A stretch of DNA of 9,868 nucleotides from Granulicella sp. UBA5172 (lineage in GTDB: Bacteria > Acidobacteriota > Terriglobia > Terriglobales > Acidobacteriaceae): contig DHWW01000322.1 in assembly GCA_002413385.1 (NCBI GenBank), positions 6,320-16,187 on the forward strand, in the 5' to 3' direction. Shown here piece by piece: positions 1-6,852 of the stretch. A model generated the notes under the pieces. That model saw only the letters and a list, made by a program, of their open reading frames with translations. It had not been told where the DNA came from and made no database searches. The stretch's first letter is position 1. Each line of letters begins with the position of its first letter. The translations under genes and the position numbers were made by a program.

Positions 1-1
1 C

Positions 2-109
2 GAAGGGATGAAGGGAGCTCGCGTCAACTTCCTCTCCGAAGTAAAGAACGCGCAAGAGACACGTAAGATGCTGGTCGAGATGGTTCGTCAAGCCAAGGGA
101 CAGGACTGA
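2..109 (+). CDS. C-terminal end of an unidentified protein (5' end outside window)
   Basis: The reading frame is open from the window edge to a TGA at 107-109 and gives 35 residues, a charged, probably helical tail ending MVRQAKGQD. No motif or family can be recognised from this piece. It lies 87 bases upstream of the next start on the same strand, so it could belong to the same transcript as the kinase remnant. It may be coding only by chance, because 35 open codons is short evidence. Confidence 0.4.
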   Translation, partial: EGMKGARVNFLSEVKNAQETRKMLVEMVRQAKGQD

Positions 110-196
110 GAGGTTGGTAGAGTCCGACTGCACAAGGGCTGCCACTATCGCCCCGCGACTGCTTCTGCCCTGCGGGAGTTTGGAGAAGCTACCTCA

Positions 197-610
197 ATGA
201 CGCCTCTTGCCGACATCCAGGCCGGACAGGAACCGGGTCACTATCGCATCGACGCGCTGGTCTCCGCGACCGGGATGGTCTCCGTCTTCCGCGCCACCGA
301 CCTCACCGATGGACGCACCGTGGCCATCAAGGTTCCAAACCCGGTGATCGAGGAGGATCTCATGCTCTTCGATCGTTTCAAACGCGAGGAAGAGATCGGA
401 GCCCGCATGGATCATCCCAACATCATGCGCGTCTATCCGCAGCACCCGCCGCGTGAAGCCTATTTCGGGCTCGTCCGTCGAGGTCTGCGTCGAAGATCGC
501 AATTGACTCGACTCCAAAAATCGCAAGCAGCAGAGACGCCAGTTGCGGACGGGGCTCCTGGTGCAAGCCGAGTTGGGAGATCTGCATCGCAAATTCGTAG
601 AGGAGTTTAG
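197..610 (+). pseudogene. Truncated Ser/Thr protein kinase, N-lobe only, with a foreign antisense tail
   Basis: ATG at 197 follows a GGAGA at 182-186 with about ten bases of spacing. Residues 15-80 read as the N-lobe of a bacterial Hanks-type kinase: GHYRIDALV (beta 1), VFRATD, VAIKVP with the ATP-binding lysine at K45, REEEIG with the helix-C glutamate near residues 64-66, and DHPNIMRVY at 72-80. The nucleotide loop is SATGMVSV rather than the usual GxGxxG; I recall this variant in acidobacterial kinases, so it need not be a defect. Kinase similarity ends between residues 80 and 90. The catalytic loop (HRD), the DFG motif and the whole C-lobe are missing. The remaining frame, rich in arginine and serine, is the antisense of a histidine-kinase fragment and is not a real domain. 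An active kinase domain needs about 260 residues, so this is a dead remnant. Confidence 0.7.
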
Positions 611-644
611 CCTCTCTCGAATTCGTCTTGTTCCGCTGGTTCAA
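470..644 (-). pseudogene. Fragment of a sensor histidine kinase (GAF-like input domain)
   Basis: On the minus strand, from a possible TTG at 644, about 55 residues read as REAKLLYEFAMQISQL, then LHQEPRPQLASLLLAIFGVE and SIAIFDADLD. This pattern (LLYEFA.QIS.L.L, EP.PQLA.L, IFGVE.IAIFDADL) matches from memory the N-terminal sensor region of acidobacterial hybrid or PAS/GAF histidine kinases. It stops being recognisable near 470, where the oppositely oriented kinase N-lobe ends. No H-box or ATPase domain is present, and upstream of 644 I see no continuation. The family assignment is by recollection of the pattern and is moderate. Confidence 0.45.
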
Positions 645-1126
645 TAGGAAACCTCAACCGGCGCAAAGTTTCTCTTCAGATGTCAGTTCGTCCAGGAGTA
701 TCCCCGCATAGGCGGGGAGAAAGAACAAAAATTTCCATATGTCTTAAAAGAAGACACAATACTCTGTTTCACTACAATTCTTTTGCGCGCGACCTCCGAT
801 CTTTCCCTGCCCCCCAGAATAATGTTTCTACCCACACATTTCTTTAGGGGTTCATGATGAGATTTTTGCGTTCCTATATCCATCAGCAATCAACCAGTCT
901 TTGCACCTGAGTTCTCCACGGGAGAAAGTGCTGTCTCGCCACAAGGGGCTTTTTGATCAACGCTGACGAACTCAACCTTCGCCCGGCCCGGAACGCCGCG
1001 ATGATGCAGAACGATGGCATTTCGCTACTTCCAGGCATTTTGTCACCGGGAGATCTTCTGCTAGCACTACAAATTGGGCTCTCCACCTTCCGGAGAATTC
1101 CAGTCAGTCAATGTATGGAGGCAAGA
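645..1126. other. About 480 bases without a recognisable gene
   Basis: Both strands hold only short frames with no recognisable protein pattern. The segment from about 720 to 890 is clearly richer in A and T than the rest of the window. It contains the CRISPR-repeat-like hairpin at 701-718 and a small TTCTCC/GGAGAA hairpin at 912-926. Neither is followed by a run of T that would make a convincing intrinsic terminator. The stretch 953-1086 is open on both strands and may be a gene remnant, but I do not recognise it. Confidence 0.5.
696..724 (+). repeat. Single hairpin resembling a type I-E CRISPR repeat
   Basis: A perfect 7-bp stem TCCCCGC/GCGGGGA at 701-707 and 712-718 encloses the loop ATAG. 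With its flanks (GAGTA before, GAAAGAAC after) it resembles the general layout of type I-E CRISPR repeats such as those of E. coli, which also have a CCCCGC-N4-GCGGGG core. Only one copy is present: no second copy lies about 61 bases to either side, and there are no cas genes in the window. It could be a lone relic or simply a GC-rich hairpin. Confidence 0.3.
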
Positions 1127-1355
1127 ATGAACACCAGGCCACTTCTTCTTGAACTACTCGTCTCTGGATTCTCCGCGATCGCCTGTCTGAAGGCGTGCTC
1201 CGGAGACTTCAGCCGCGCGGCGCTCTCTCAGCGCAACTTCCTCCGCCTCACGGACCGCCTTGACCGTCTCCGCCGCGCAGGTTGGCCAGAACAAGATCGG
1301 CATCAACTTCACCTGGATCCTGGTCTGCGGCTTCCTCGTCATGTTCCTGCAGGCT
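1127..1355 (+). pseudogene. N-terminal remnant of an ammonium transporter (Amt), frameshifted and truncated
   Basis: The ATG at 1127 has a strong Shine-Dalgarno GGAGG at 1117-1121, five bases upstream. The first 20-25 residues (MNTRPLLLELLVSGFSAIA) resemble a signal segment. The frame must then shift, somewhere around 1180-1205, to continue in an Ala/Ser/Thr-rich linker and then the first membrane helix, GQNKIGINFTWILVCGFLVM followed by FLQA, ending at 1355. The pattern NFxWxLxCGFLVMFxQA is the hallmark of the first transmembrane helix of bacterial Amt proteins, which continue with GFALVE and ten more helices. Here the sequence diverges immediately after FLQA, so over 85 percent of the transporter is missing. 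The downstream porin is a frequent type of neighbour of Amt in Acidobacteria (recollection, not proof). Confidence 0.6.
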
Positions 1356-1528
1356 GTCCTACTCACCACCGTGCTCACGCCTCTCGCCCTCCGCGCGGCG
1401 ACCTGCTCGACTTCATCGCACACGAACCCAACTTCGGTGACGACAATCCTCCAGAAATCCCCTCGCCGCAAGGCCGAGAGCACGCTCTCTCGGTGGCGGA
1501 AGCAGCGCGTCTAACCAACTCCCGCTAA
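1356..1528 (+). pseudogene. Possible C-terminal fragment of another membrane protein fused to the Amt remnant
   Basis: Directly after the Amt-like FLQA the same frame reads VLLTTVLTPLALRA, a short hydrophobic stretch like the last membrane helix of CPA2-type cation/proton antiporters (pattern LLTTxLTPxLLR). A shift to another frame near 1390-1400 then gives a soluble tail starting RGDLLDFIAHEPNFGDDNPP and ending ARLTNSR at the TAA 1526-1528. The tail has a protein-like composition, but I do not recognise it. The antiporter reading rests on one short hydrophobic motif and is speculative. The alternative is that all of 1356-1528 is non-coding. Confidence 0.25.
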
Positions 1529-1825
1529 CCCTCCGCTCTTCCCGGCTCTTGTTATCACCTCGCTCTCACGCGAGCGCGCACACCTGAGTTCCTCCGTCCT
1601 CCTGCTCCGGATCATCATTGCCGCAAATTTCCCAAGCGAAATATTCGAACTTCTTCGAATCCTCATAAGTCCCTCATGTCCCGCTTGATAGAAAACAACT
1701 ACACATCAGTCTTACTCGATTTCTCTGCGCTCAAACGCTGGCCTCCAACCCATCGCTTGATCTGGGAATGGGAGGTCTGTCTGAGCTCGTGCACTACTCG
1801 CTGATAAACTTGAAAGAACTGCCAA
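1529..1825 (+). promoter_or_regulatory. Upstream region of the porin gene
   Basis: These 297 bases contain no convincing gene and should hold the promoter of the porin. The clearest structure is the 18-base palindrome at 1643-1660. A TTGATA at 1685-1690 could be a -35 element, but I find no good -10 hexamer 16-18 bases downstream, so no promoter is assigned. The ribosome binding site is weak, GAAAG at 1812-1816, nine bases before the ATG. Confidence 0.4.
1643..1660. promoter_or_regulatory. Palindrome ATTCGAA-N4-TTCGAAT, possible operator
   Basis: Two perfect 7-bp inverted half-sites (1643-1649 and 1654-1660) are separated by CTTC. It lies about 165 bases before the porin start, where a dimeric regulator could act on its promoter. 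The size and symmetry fit a protein-binding site better than a terminator, because the stem is AT-containing and no T-run follows. The regulator is unknown. Confidence 0.3.
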
Positions 1826-3013
1826 ATGACGTTTACCCCTTACTCTCCGCGCCTCATCTCGAAGGCTGCTCTCGGTCTAATGATTGGTTGCTCTGCATCT
1901 ACCTTCATCCCATCCGCCCGCGCTCAAGCTCCCGCTCCCGCCGCCACTCACGCACCAGCCGCGCCACCCACATGGAGCGTCGGGCCTATTGACTTCAGCG
2001 GCCTAGTCGACGGTTATTACAGTTTCAACGCTAACCATCCCGCCACCAGTTCCAACGGCAATCAACTGCGCAACTTCGACTTCGACGCCAATGCCTTCAG
2101 CCTCAGCATGGCGAAGATTTCCATGTCGCACGACCCCGACCCCGTTGGCTTTCGTGTCGACCTCGGCTTGGGCAAGGCCTTCGATGAGATCCTCGCCACT
2201 GAACCCAGCTTCAAGCACCTCGAGCAGGCCTACGTGAGCTGGAAGCCAGTCAAGGCCAAAGGCTTCGAGGGTGACTTCGGCGAGTTCGTAACCTCCGCCG
2301 GTGCCGAGGTGATCGAGGCCAAGGACAACTGGAACTACTCCCGTTCCCTCCTCTTCACCCTCGCCACCCCCTACTACCACGTCGGCCTACGCACCTCGAT
2401 GCCCCTCACCAAAGCCTTCACCGGCGGCGTGCAGATCGTCAACGGCTGGAACAACTTCAGCGACACCAATAGCGGCAAGACCGTCGGCATCACCGGCGTC
2501 TACACCAAGCCCAAGTTCGTCTGGGCCGGCGACTACTACACCGGCCCAGAAAACACCGGCACCAACAAGGGCTTCCGTAACCTCATCGACACCACCCTCA
2601 CCCTTACCCCCAGCGCTAAGTTCAGCGCCTACATCAACTACGACTATCTCCAGAACCGCAACGCCACACTGGTCTCACCCGCGGTCTACACCACCAGCGG
2701 CCTCGATCACCTGCAAGGCATCGCCGGTGCCGCCCGCGAGCAGATCACCGATAAGTTCGCCCTTGCTGGCCGCTATGAGTACCTTGCCGACAAGTCCGGC
2801 TCTGGCGGCTCCATCGGTACCGGCGGCCGCCGCAACCTCAACGAATTCACCGTCACCGGCGAGTACAAGGTCCCCAAGGGCCTCGTAGCTCGCATCGAAT
2901 ACCGTCGTGACGGTTCCAGCGACCCCTACTTCAACAAGGGCACGTCATCCCCGGTCAAGGGACAGTCAACGGTGGAGTTCGCCCTCATCGCCTTCTTCGG
3001 ACCCAAGCGCTAA
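1826..3013 (+). CDS. Outer-membrane beta-barrel porin, BBP2/OmpL-like
   Basis: The 395-residue protein begins with a signal peptide: basic N-region, hydrophobic core around residues 14-22, and a likely type I cleavage near ARA-QA at residues 33-35. An Ala/Pro-rich linker (about 36-50) follows. From residue 55 the chain shows alternating beta strands rich in Tyr, Phe, Gly and Asn: SGLVDGYYSFN, YHVGLRTSMPL, FVWAGDYYTGP, FSAYINYDYL, FALAGRYEYL, ARIEYRRDGS. It ends in a strand VEFALIAFFGPKR, typical of the putative beta-barrel porin 2 family (Pfam BBP2) in Acidobacteria. It should form an outer-membrane channel for small solutes; the substrate cannot be read from sequence. The start at 1826 is chosen because it yields the full signal peptide. 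Codons end mostly in C, a stronger bias than in the leftward genes, suggesting high expression. The upstream Amt remnant suggests it once served with a nutrient transporter. LMIGC at 18-22 is a poor lipobox and is probably not used. Confidence 0.88.
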   Translation: MTFTPYSPRLISKAALGLMIGCSASTFIPSARAQAPAPAATHAPAAPPTWSVGPIDFSGLVDGYYSFNANHPATSSNGNQLRNFDFDANAFSLSMAKISMSHDPDPVGFRVDLGLGKAFDEILATEPSFKHLEQAYVSWKPVKAKGFEGDFGEFVTSAGAEVIEAKDNWNYSRSLLFTLATPYYHVGLRTSMPLTKAFTGGVQIVNGWNNFSDTNSGKTVGITGVYTKPKFVWAGDYYTGPENTGTNKGFRNLIDTTLTLTPSAKFSAYINYDYLQNRNATLVSPAVYTTSGLDHLQGIAGAAREQITDKFALAGRYEYLADKSGSGGSIGTGGRRNLNEFTVTGEYKVPKGLVARIEYRRDGSSDPYFNKGTSSPVKGQSTVEFALIAFFGPKR

Positions 3014-3037
3014 CCCAGCCGCTTCCTCTCCCAACAC

Positions 3038-3068
3038 CGGCCGGAGCTCCTCCGCGGAGCTCCGGCTG
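3038..3068 (+). terminator. Long GC-rich hairpin after the porin gene
   Basis: GCCGGAGCTCC at 3040-3050 pairs perfectly with GGAGCTCCGGC at 3056-3066 across the loop TCCGC. One G-U and one C-G pair extend the stem to 13 pairs. It begins 25 bases after the porin stop, where a terminator is expected. No T-run follows on either strand, so it may protect the mRNA end or need a partner factor rather than act as a classical intrinsic terminator. Confidence 0.55.
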
Positions 3069-3233
3069 CCACCTCGCACACTCACCCCGAAACGCGACTG
3101 AACACCAACGCATGCAGCTTGAAACCCGCTCGCTGGCGTCAATACCAGTACGAACTTCTCCTCCAGCTGCATATAGACGATACCTCCCGTCCATCTGTCT
3201 CGGATAACATTTTGTTCGTCACCGTATGGCGTG
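3069..3233. other. Gap between porin hairpin and IS21 remnant
   Basis: No gene is recognised here. Part of it may be further decayed IS21 sequence upstream of the recognisable IstA stretch, but I could not match any frame to that family. Confidence 0.3.
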
Positions 3234-3547
3234 CGCTTGGCGCAGGTCGATTGATATAAGGCGTACGCCGATCTCGATGGCGAACGGGTCAAGTTGCAGG
3301 TCTTCGCGATGCGTTCGATGGCCCGCGGAGCGGCCTTCCACCGGGTATTACCGTGTGCGACGCAGCAGGCGTTTCTGGAGGCGCATGAACTTGTGTTCGC
3401 ATATTTCGAGGGGCCTTTCGGCGGCTTCGTTACGATAAGCTGTCAAAGACGCTGAAGAAGATCCTGCGCGGCCAGCAGCGCGAGTTGACCTCGCGGTTCA
3501 TCGCGTTCCGCTCGTACTGGAAATATCAGGCCGAGTTCCCCACTTGA
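3234..3547 (+). mobile_element. Decayed IS21-family transposase (IstA) fragment
   Basis: From about 3234 the frame reads RLAQVD, then a TGA at 3252-3254 where related proteins have Trp, then YKAYADLDGERVKLQVFAMR, SMARGAAFHRV, CATQQAFLEAHELVFAYFEG. This is the core of the DDE (rve) domain of IstA; the AQVD aspartate and YADLDGERVKLQVF are characteristic. After about 3410-3420 the frame shifts, and the family continues as RYDKLSKTLKKILRGQQREL and TSRFIAFRSYWKYQAEFP, ending at a TGA at 3545-3547 before the conserved C-terminal part. About 100 of the usual 500 or so residues remain. There is no IstB partner and no terminal inverted repeat that I can see. The element is dead, with a stop, a frameshift and loss of both ends. 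Its right edge lies 25 bases from the 3' end of the propeller gene. Confidence 0.85.
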
Positions 3548-3572
3548 AAAAGATGGTAATGCCAGTTCAGCA

Positions 3573-4593
3573 TCAGTCCCGAGTCTCATATACCCATAGC
3601 TCAGCACCCCGGTTGGCGCGTGCGGGCACTGCGACATAGAGGCTGTTGTGTTTGCCGACCTGACCGTAGTACGCGCTCGTGCGGGCACCGATTGCGCTGG
3701 GAATCTTCGCGATGCGTTGATAATGATCCGCGTCGATCTCCTGGTAGACAAAGATGAAGCCCTCGCCGCTGGGGACGTAAATGCGCTTCCGGGTGGCGTC
3801 AAACCACATGTCGTCCGTGTCTGCGGCACCCGGAAGAAGGGCGATCTCCTTGCCTGAATCCATGTCTAGAACCACCAGGCTCGCGGGCCTTCGCGCTGCA
3901 ACAAAGAGTCGACGGTGCTGTTCGTCAAGCGCCATCGGAAAGTTCGTTCCAGCAAGTTGCAGTTTTCCACTTCTCGATCGCGTGAGTTTTTCTGTCAATT
4001 ACCGCAACTTCACTGGCTGCAGCCAGGTTCACAAACACCTTTTCTCCCGAGTGCTCCAGCTGGAAGGATTCCGGATGAACACCTAATTGGAAGTCTCCTG
4101 GTATTCGCTTGTTGTTTGTGGCATCGATCATTCCCAGCGCGCCATCGCCGTATCCCACATACACCCGCTTCTCCATGGGGTCATAGCGAAGCTGGTCCGC
4201 ATCATCTGGGAACTTGACTGAGCTAATCAACTTGTATGTCGTCCCGTCGAAGATCGAACAGGATCCATCCCCGCTATTGGAGACAATGATGCGATTCAGA
4301 TCGGGCAGGTACGCTACCCCTTGCGGCTCATTCAGCCCGTCATGAATCGTATAGATCTGTCGCCCTCTGTGGACATCCAGCACCGCGACGGTATCGTTGC
4401 CGTAGACCGCTGCGAACACCCTGCCTGTCGAGGTATCCACCGCCATATGGTCGATGCGACCAAGGGCTTCCGGCATTGGAATGATACGATCCAGCACCAG
4501 AGGCTGGGACTCTTCGTTAACCGGGATCTCCTGCCCCCATGAACTTGCAGCGGCAAGTAAGAGTGCGCAAAATACAGCAATTGCTGTCCTCAT
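3573..4593 (-). pseudogene. Secreted YVTN-type beta-propeller protein, broken by one frameshift
   Basis: The ATG at 4593 is set by a perfect AGGAGG at 4602-4607, eight bases upstream, and gives a signal peptide MRTAIAVFCALLLAAASSWG with likely cleavage before QEIP. If one base is removed from the A4 run at 3963-3966, the product is 339 residues, normal for a seven-bladed propeller of the YncE/YVTN type. Repeated blade signatures are visible: HMAVDTSTGRVFAAVYGNDT with VAVLDVHRG, RIIVSNSGDG, LRYDPMEKRVYVGYGDGALG, HSGEKVFVNLAAASEVAVID, MALDEQHRRLFVAAR, WFDATRKRIYVPSGEGFIFV. As read, the frame ends early at residue 223 (WNELSDGA), losing the last third. Such propellers act outside the cytoplasm as binding scaffolds or, in a few relatives, lactonases; no catalytic residues can be named. 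It follows the sugar porter on the same strand after 388 bases, so it may have its own promoter. A sequencing error would restore an intact gene. Confidence 0.82.
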
Positions 4594-4981
4594 TGTTATG
4601 GTCCTCCTGTGCTGCGTATCTATGCTATTTCCTGCACCCAGCCAAATATTACATCCAATCCGTTGCGCCCCGGCAGCATCACCCCCCTGGAGAATCAAGT
4701 CGAACGCTCGATCGCTAGCAAGGGAAACCCTTCCCCACCTGTCCCTACGAGGACAACTTCGCAGCCTTCGGCCCGCAATCCTTCCTCCAAGATATGACCG
4801 ACCATCGGTTCCCCTTCAATGTCAAGAAGCCGCGCGCTGTTCCCTCTTTCCTGTATACAGACGCATCGCGCCTGTGTGTTCTGGATTATTGCTGAAGTTT
4901 TTCTTGCGCTGACTTAAGAAAATCATCAGGACGCTGCGGAGGCGTTCGTCACTGAGCGTTTGCGACGGTGTAGTGCGTGGG
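4594..4981. other. 388-base gap between porter and propeller genes
   Basis: Apart from the propeller's ribosome binding site at 4602-4607, no site is certain. No convincing terminator follows the porter stop at 4982. The centre holds the plus-strand open stretch 4719-4895, listed separately as a possible gene fragment. Confidence 0.35.
4719..4895 (+). pseudogene. Possible unrecognised protein fragment
   Basis: The plus-strand frame is open for 58 codons without a good start, ending at TGA 4893-4895. It contains YEDNFAAFGPQSFLQDMTDH followed by RFPFNVKKPRAVP, whose residue mix looks like a true protein rather than random translation. I cannot name a family. It points against the flanking minus-strand genes, which would fit a relic of an inserted or rearranged gene. 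It could also be chance. Confidence 0.22.
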
Positions 4982-6779
4982 TCACAGGATGTTTGCCTTT
5001 CCTTCAAAGTATTGCTCTACCTCCTCAAGCGTCTTACCCTTCGTCTCAGGCAGGAAGAACGCTGCGGTAAGGAGGTATACGACAGTGAAGCCAGCAAATA
5101 GCAAGAACATCTGCGTGTAGCCATATTTGCTGACGATGGGAAGGACCAACACAGCTAACGCCGTCGAGACAAGTTGGTTGAGGACCAGCGCAACGCTCAT
5201 GCCGACCGAGCGGATGCGTGTCGGCATCAGTTCCGAGAGCGCCAGCCACACACAGACCCCTGGCCCCATTGCGTAGAAGGTCACGAACGCAAACAACGTA
5301 AGCGCGACAAGGTAACCGTGTCCGGTCGAGGGAATGCGTCCGATGCGAGCACGCTCAATCTTCAGAGGAGCCGTTCTCGCCGCGTTAAGGTCGGCAAACG
5401 GGTTCAGGAAGAAGGCCTTGACGGCGTTCGCAGGAAGGCTGTCGCCACGAGTGATGTGAATTGGCGCAGCACCTGGATTGTCCGATCGCACGTAGGTTGT
5501 TGCACTCGTAAAGCCCCCATACGAATAGATGATGGCGAGCGATGCGTGCGACGCAAGGGTAGCATCGTCGTTATATCCACTGGCCGAAAGCAGTTTTGCG
5601 GCCTCCTGGGCAGCGGAAGGAAAGTTTGAGCTCATCGGAGGACGTGACAAGCGTTTGTACCGCAGTGCCAACCTCAAGATCGTTTCGCTCCGTCTGATGG
5701 AAGAGCGTGGCCGTGGCGACCAGCGAGAGCATGACACCGGAGGTGCCGAGAACCAGCAAAAAGCGGCGGCCCTTGCGATCGACGAGCATCATGCCGACGA
5801 GCGTCATCAGGAAGTTGATCCCAGTGAAGATCACATAGCCCCAGTGCGACGCGAGATCGGAGAGCCCACTCTGCAGCAGAATACTGGTGTTGTATCCAAT
5901 GATGGAGTTGATGCCCGTCGCCGTATTGCAGGCGAGGATGACGCAGGCCAGTAGAAAGGGCACAACATACTTGCGTTGGAACAAGGTGCCGGAGCTCTTC
6001 TGGCTCATGTCCGGGTGAGTGGCAACTGCCGTCATCTCTGCAAGCTCGAGATATGCGGCCGCGGTGCTCCTCGAGCGCAGCAGCGAGGCGAGTGCCTCGT
6101 CTCGATCGCCCCGGCGGAAGAGCCAGCGTGGGGACTCTGCAATGAAGAGACTTCCAAACGCGAAGAGCACACCCGGCGGCAGCGACACCCAGAAGATATG
6201 TCGCCATGCATCATTCTGAACTCTGAAAAGATCGGAGGCGTTCCCGCTGGCAGCGACAGCCTGTACGCGATAGCTGTAGTACATGCCTATCAACGCAGCT
6301 GCAACAATGCCGAACGTAAGTAACCATTGAAAGATTCCGGTACCCTTTCCGCGTGTGTTGGAGACAAGACACTCAGCGAGGTAGAGAGGCACGACCACAC
6401 CGATAAAACCTCCACTGATGCCTTGCAACAGGCGACCGATGAGCAGAGCTTCATACCCACGCGAGAGCGCGATGAGTGGGATGCTGATCACGAAAACGAG
6501 CCCACTGATGATCATCATGGGCTTGCGCCCGAACCAGTCTGCAAGCAGGCCGGCAAAGACCGTCGAGATCACGCTGCCAAGGAGCACGGCGGCAACAATC
6601 GTCGAAAGCTTGGCAGCGTCGAAGTGCGAGGTCGCTTCGAGATAGGGCAATGCACCACCGATGATGCCAACATCCACGCCGTAGAGCAGGCCGCCAAGGC
6701 CGGCGACGAACAGCAAGAGGATGTTGTATCTACGGCGGCTGGATGCCGCCAAAGTCGTGGAACTTGCTTCAAGCGTCAT
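4982..6779 (-). pseudogene. Major facilitator superfamily sugar porter (SP family), broken by one frameshift
   Basis: The ATG at 6779 is preferred over the in-frame ATG at 6833 because AGGGA lies about ten bases upstream; the upstream one has no ribosome binding site. Removing one base from the A-run at 5625-5627 gives a single 598-residue protein. Sugar-porter hallmarks follow in order: LLYGVDVGIIGGALPYL in helix 1 (about 31-47), DWFGRKP at 81-87, GRLLQGISGGFIG at 115-127 and PLYLAE at 131-136, ESPRW at 215-219, GINSIIGYN at 289-297, VDRKGRR at 333-339, and PETKGKTLEE at 577-586. It should be an inner-membrane proton-coupled monosaccharide transporter. About 125 residues (361-486) are inserted between helices 9 and 10, making it much longer than the usual 460-500. 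It starts 73 bases after the amidohydrolase stop, so the two form an operon. As read, translation ends at residue 402 within the insert, removing the last three helices. Confidence 0.88.
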
Positions 6780-6852
6780 AGGCGGCTCTTCCCTGATAAC
6801 TAGCAGTGCAGTACTCTTCCGTTCGACTCCCATAAAGGATGGCAGCGACTTC

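Noticed and set aside
660..800. A CRISPR array
   Set aside because: Only one repeat-like hairpin; no second copy at array spacing and no cas genes.
945..957. Intrinsic terminator ending GGGGCTTTTT
   Set aside because: The T-run is there, but the preceding bases form a stem of only three pairs.
1740..1761. Sigma-54-like promoter (TGGC...GCTTG) before the porin
   Set aside because: The spacing and second element do not fit the GG-N10-GC rule well enough.
2003..2380. Open minus-strand frame of 125 codons inside the porin gene
   Set aside because: Glycine/valine/glutamate-rich antisense of a strongly C-biased gene; no ribosome binding site and no protein pattern.
4594..4698. Upstream extension of the propeller protein by 35 residues
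   Set aside because: The AGGAGG at 4602-4607 and the signal peptide starting at 4593 decide for the shorter form.
5529..6803. Several plus-strand open frames of 75-158 codons across the porter gene
   Set aside because: All are antisense to the clear sugar-porter reading and have charged, low-pattern translations.
6780..6833. Upstream ATG at 6833 for the porter
   Set aside because: No ribosome binding site; the extra 18 residues have no family counterpart, while AGGGA precedes the ATG at 6779.
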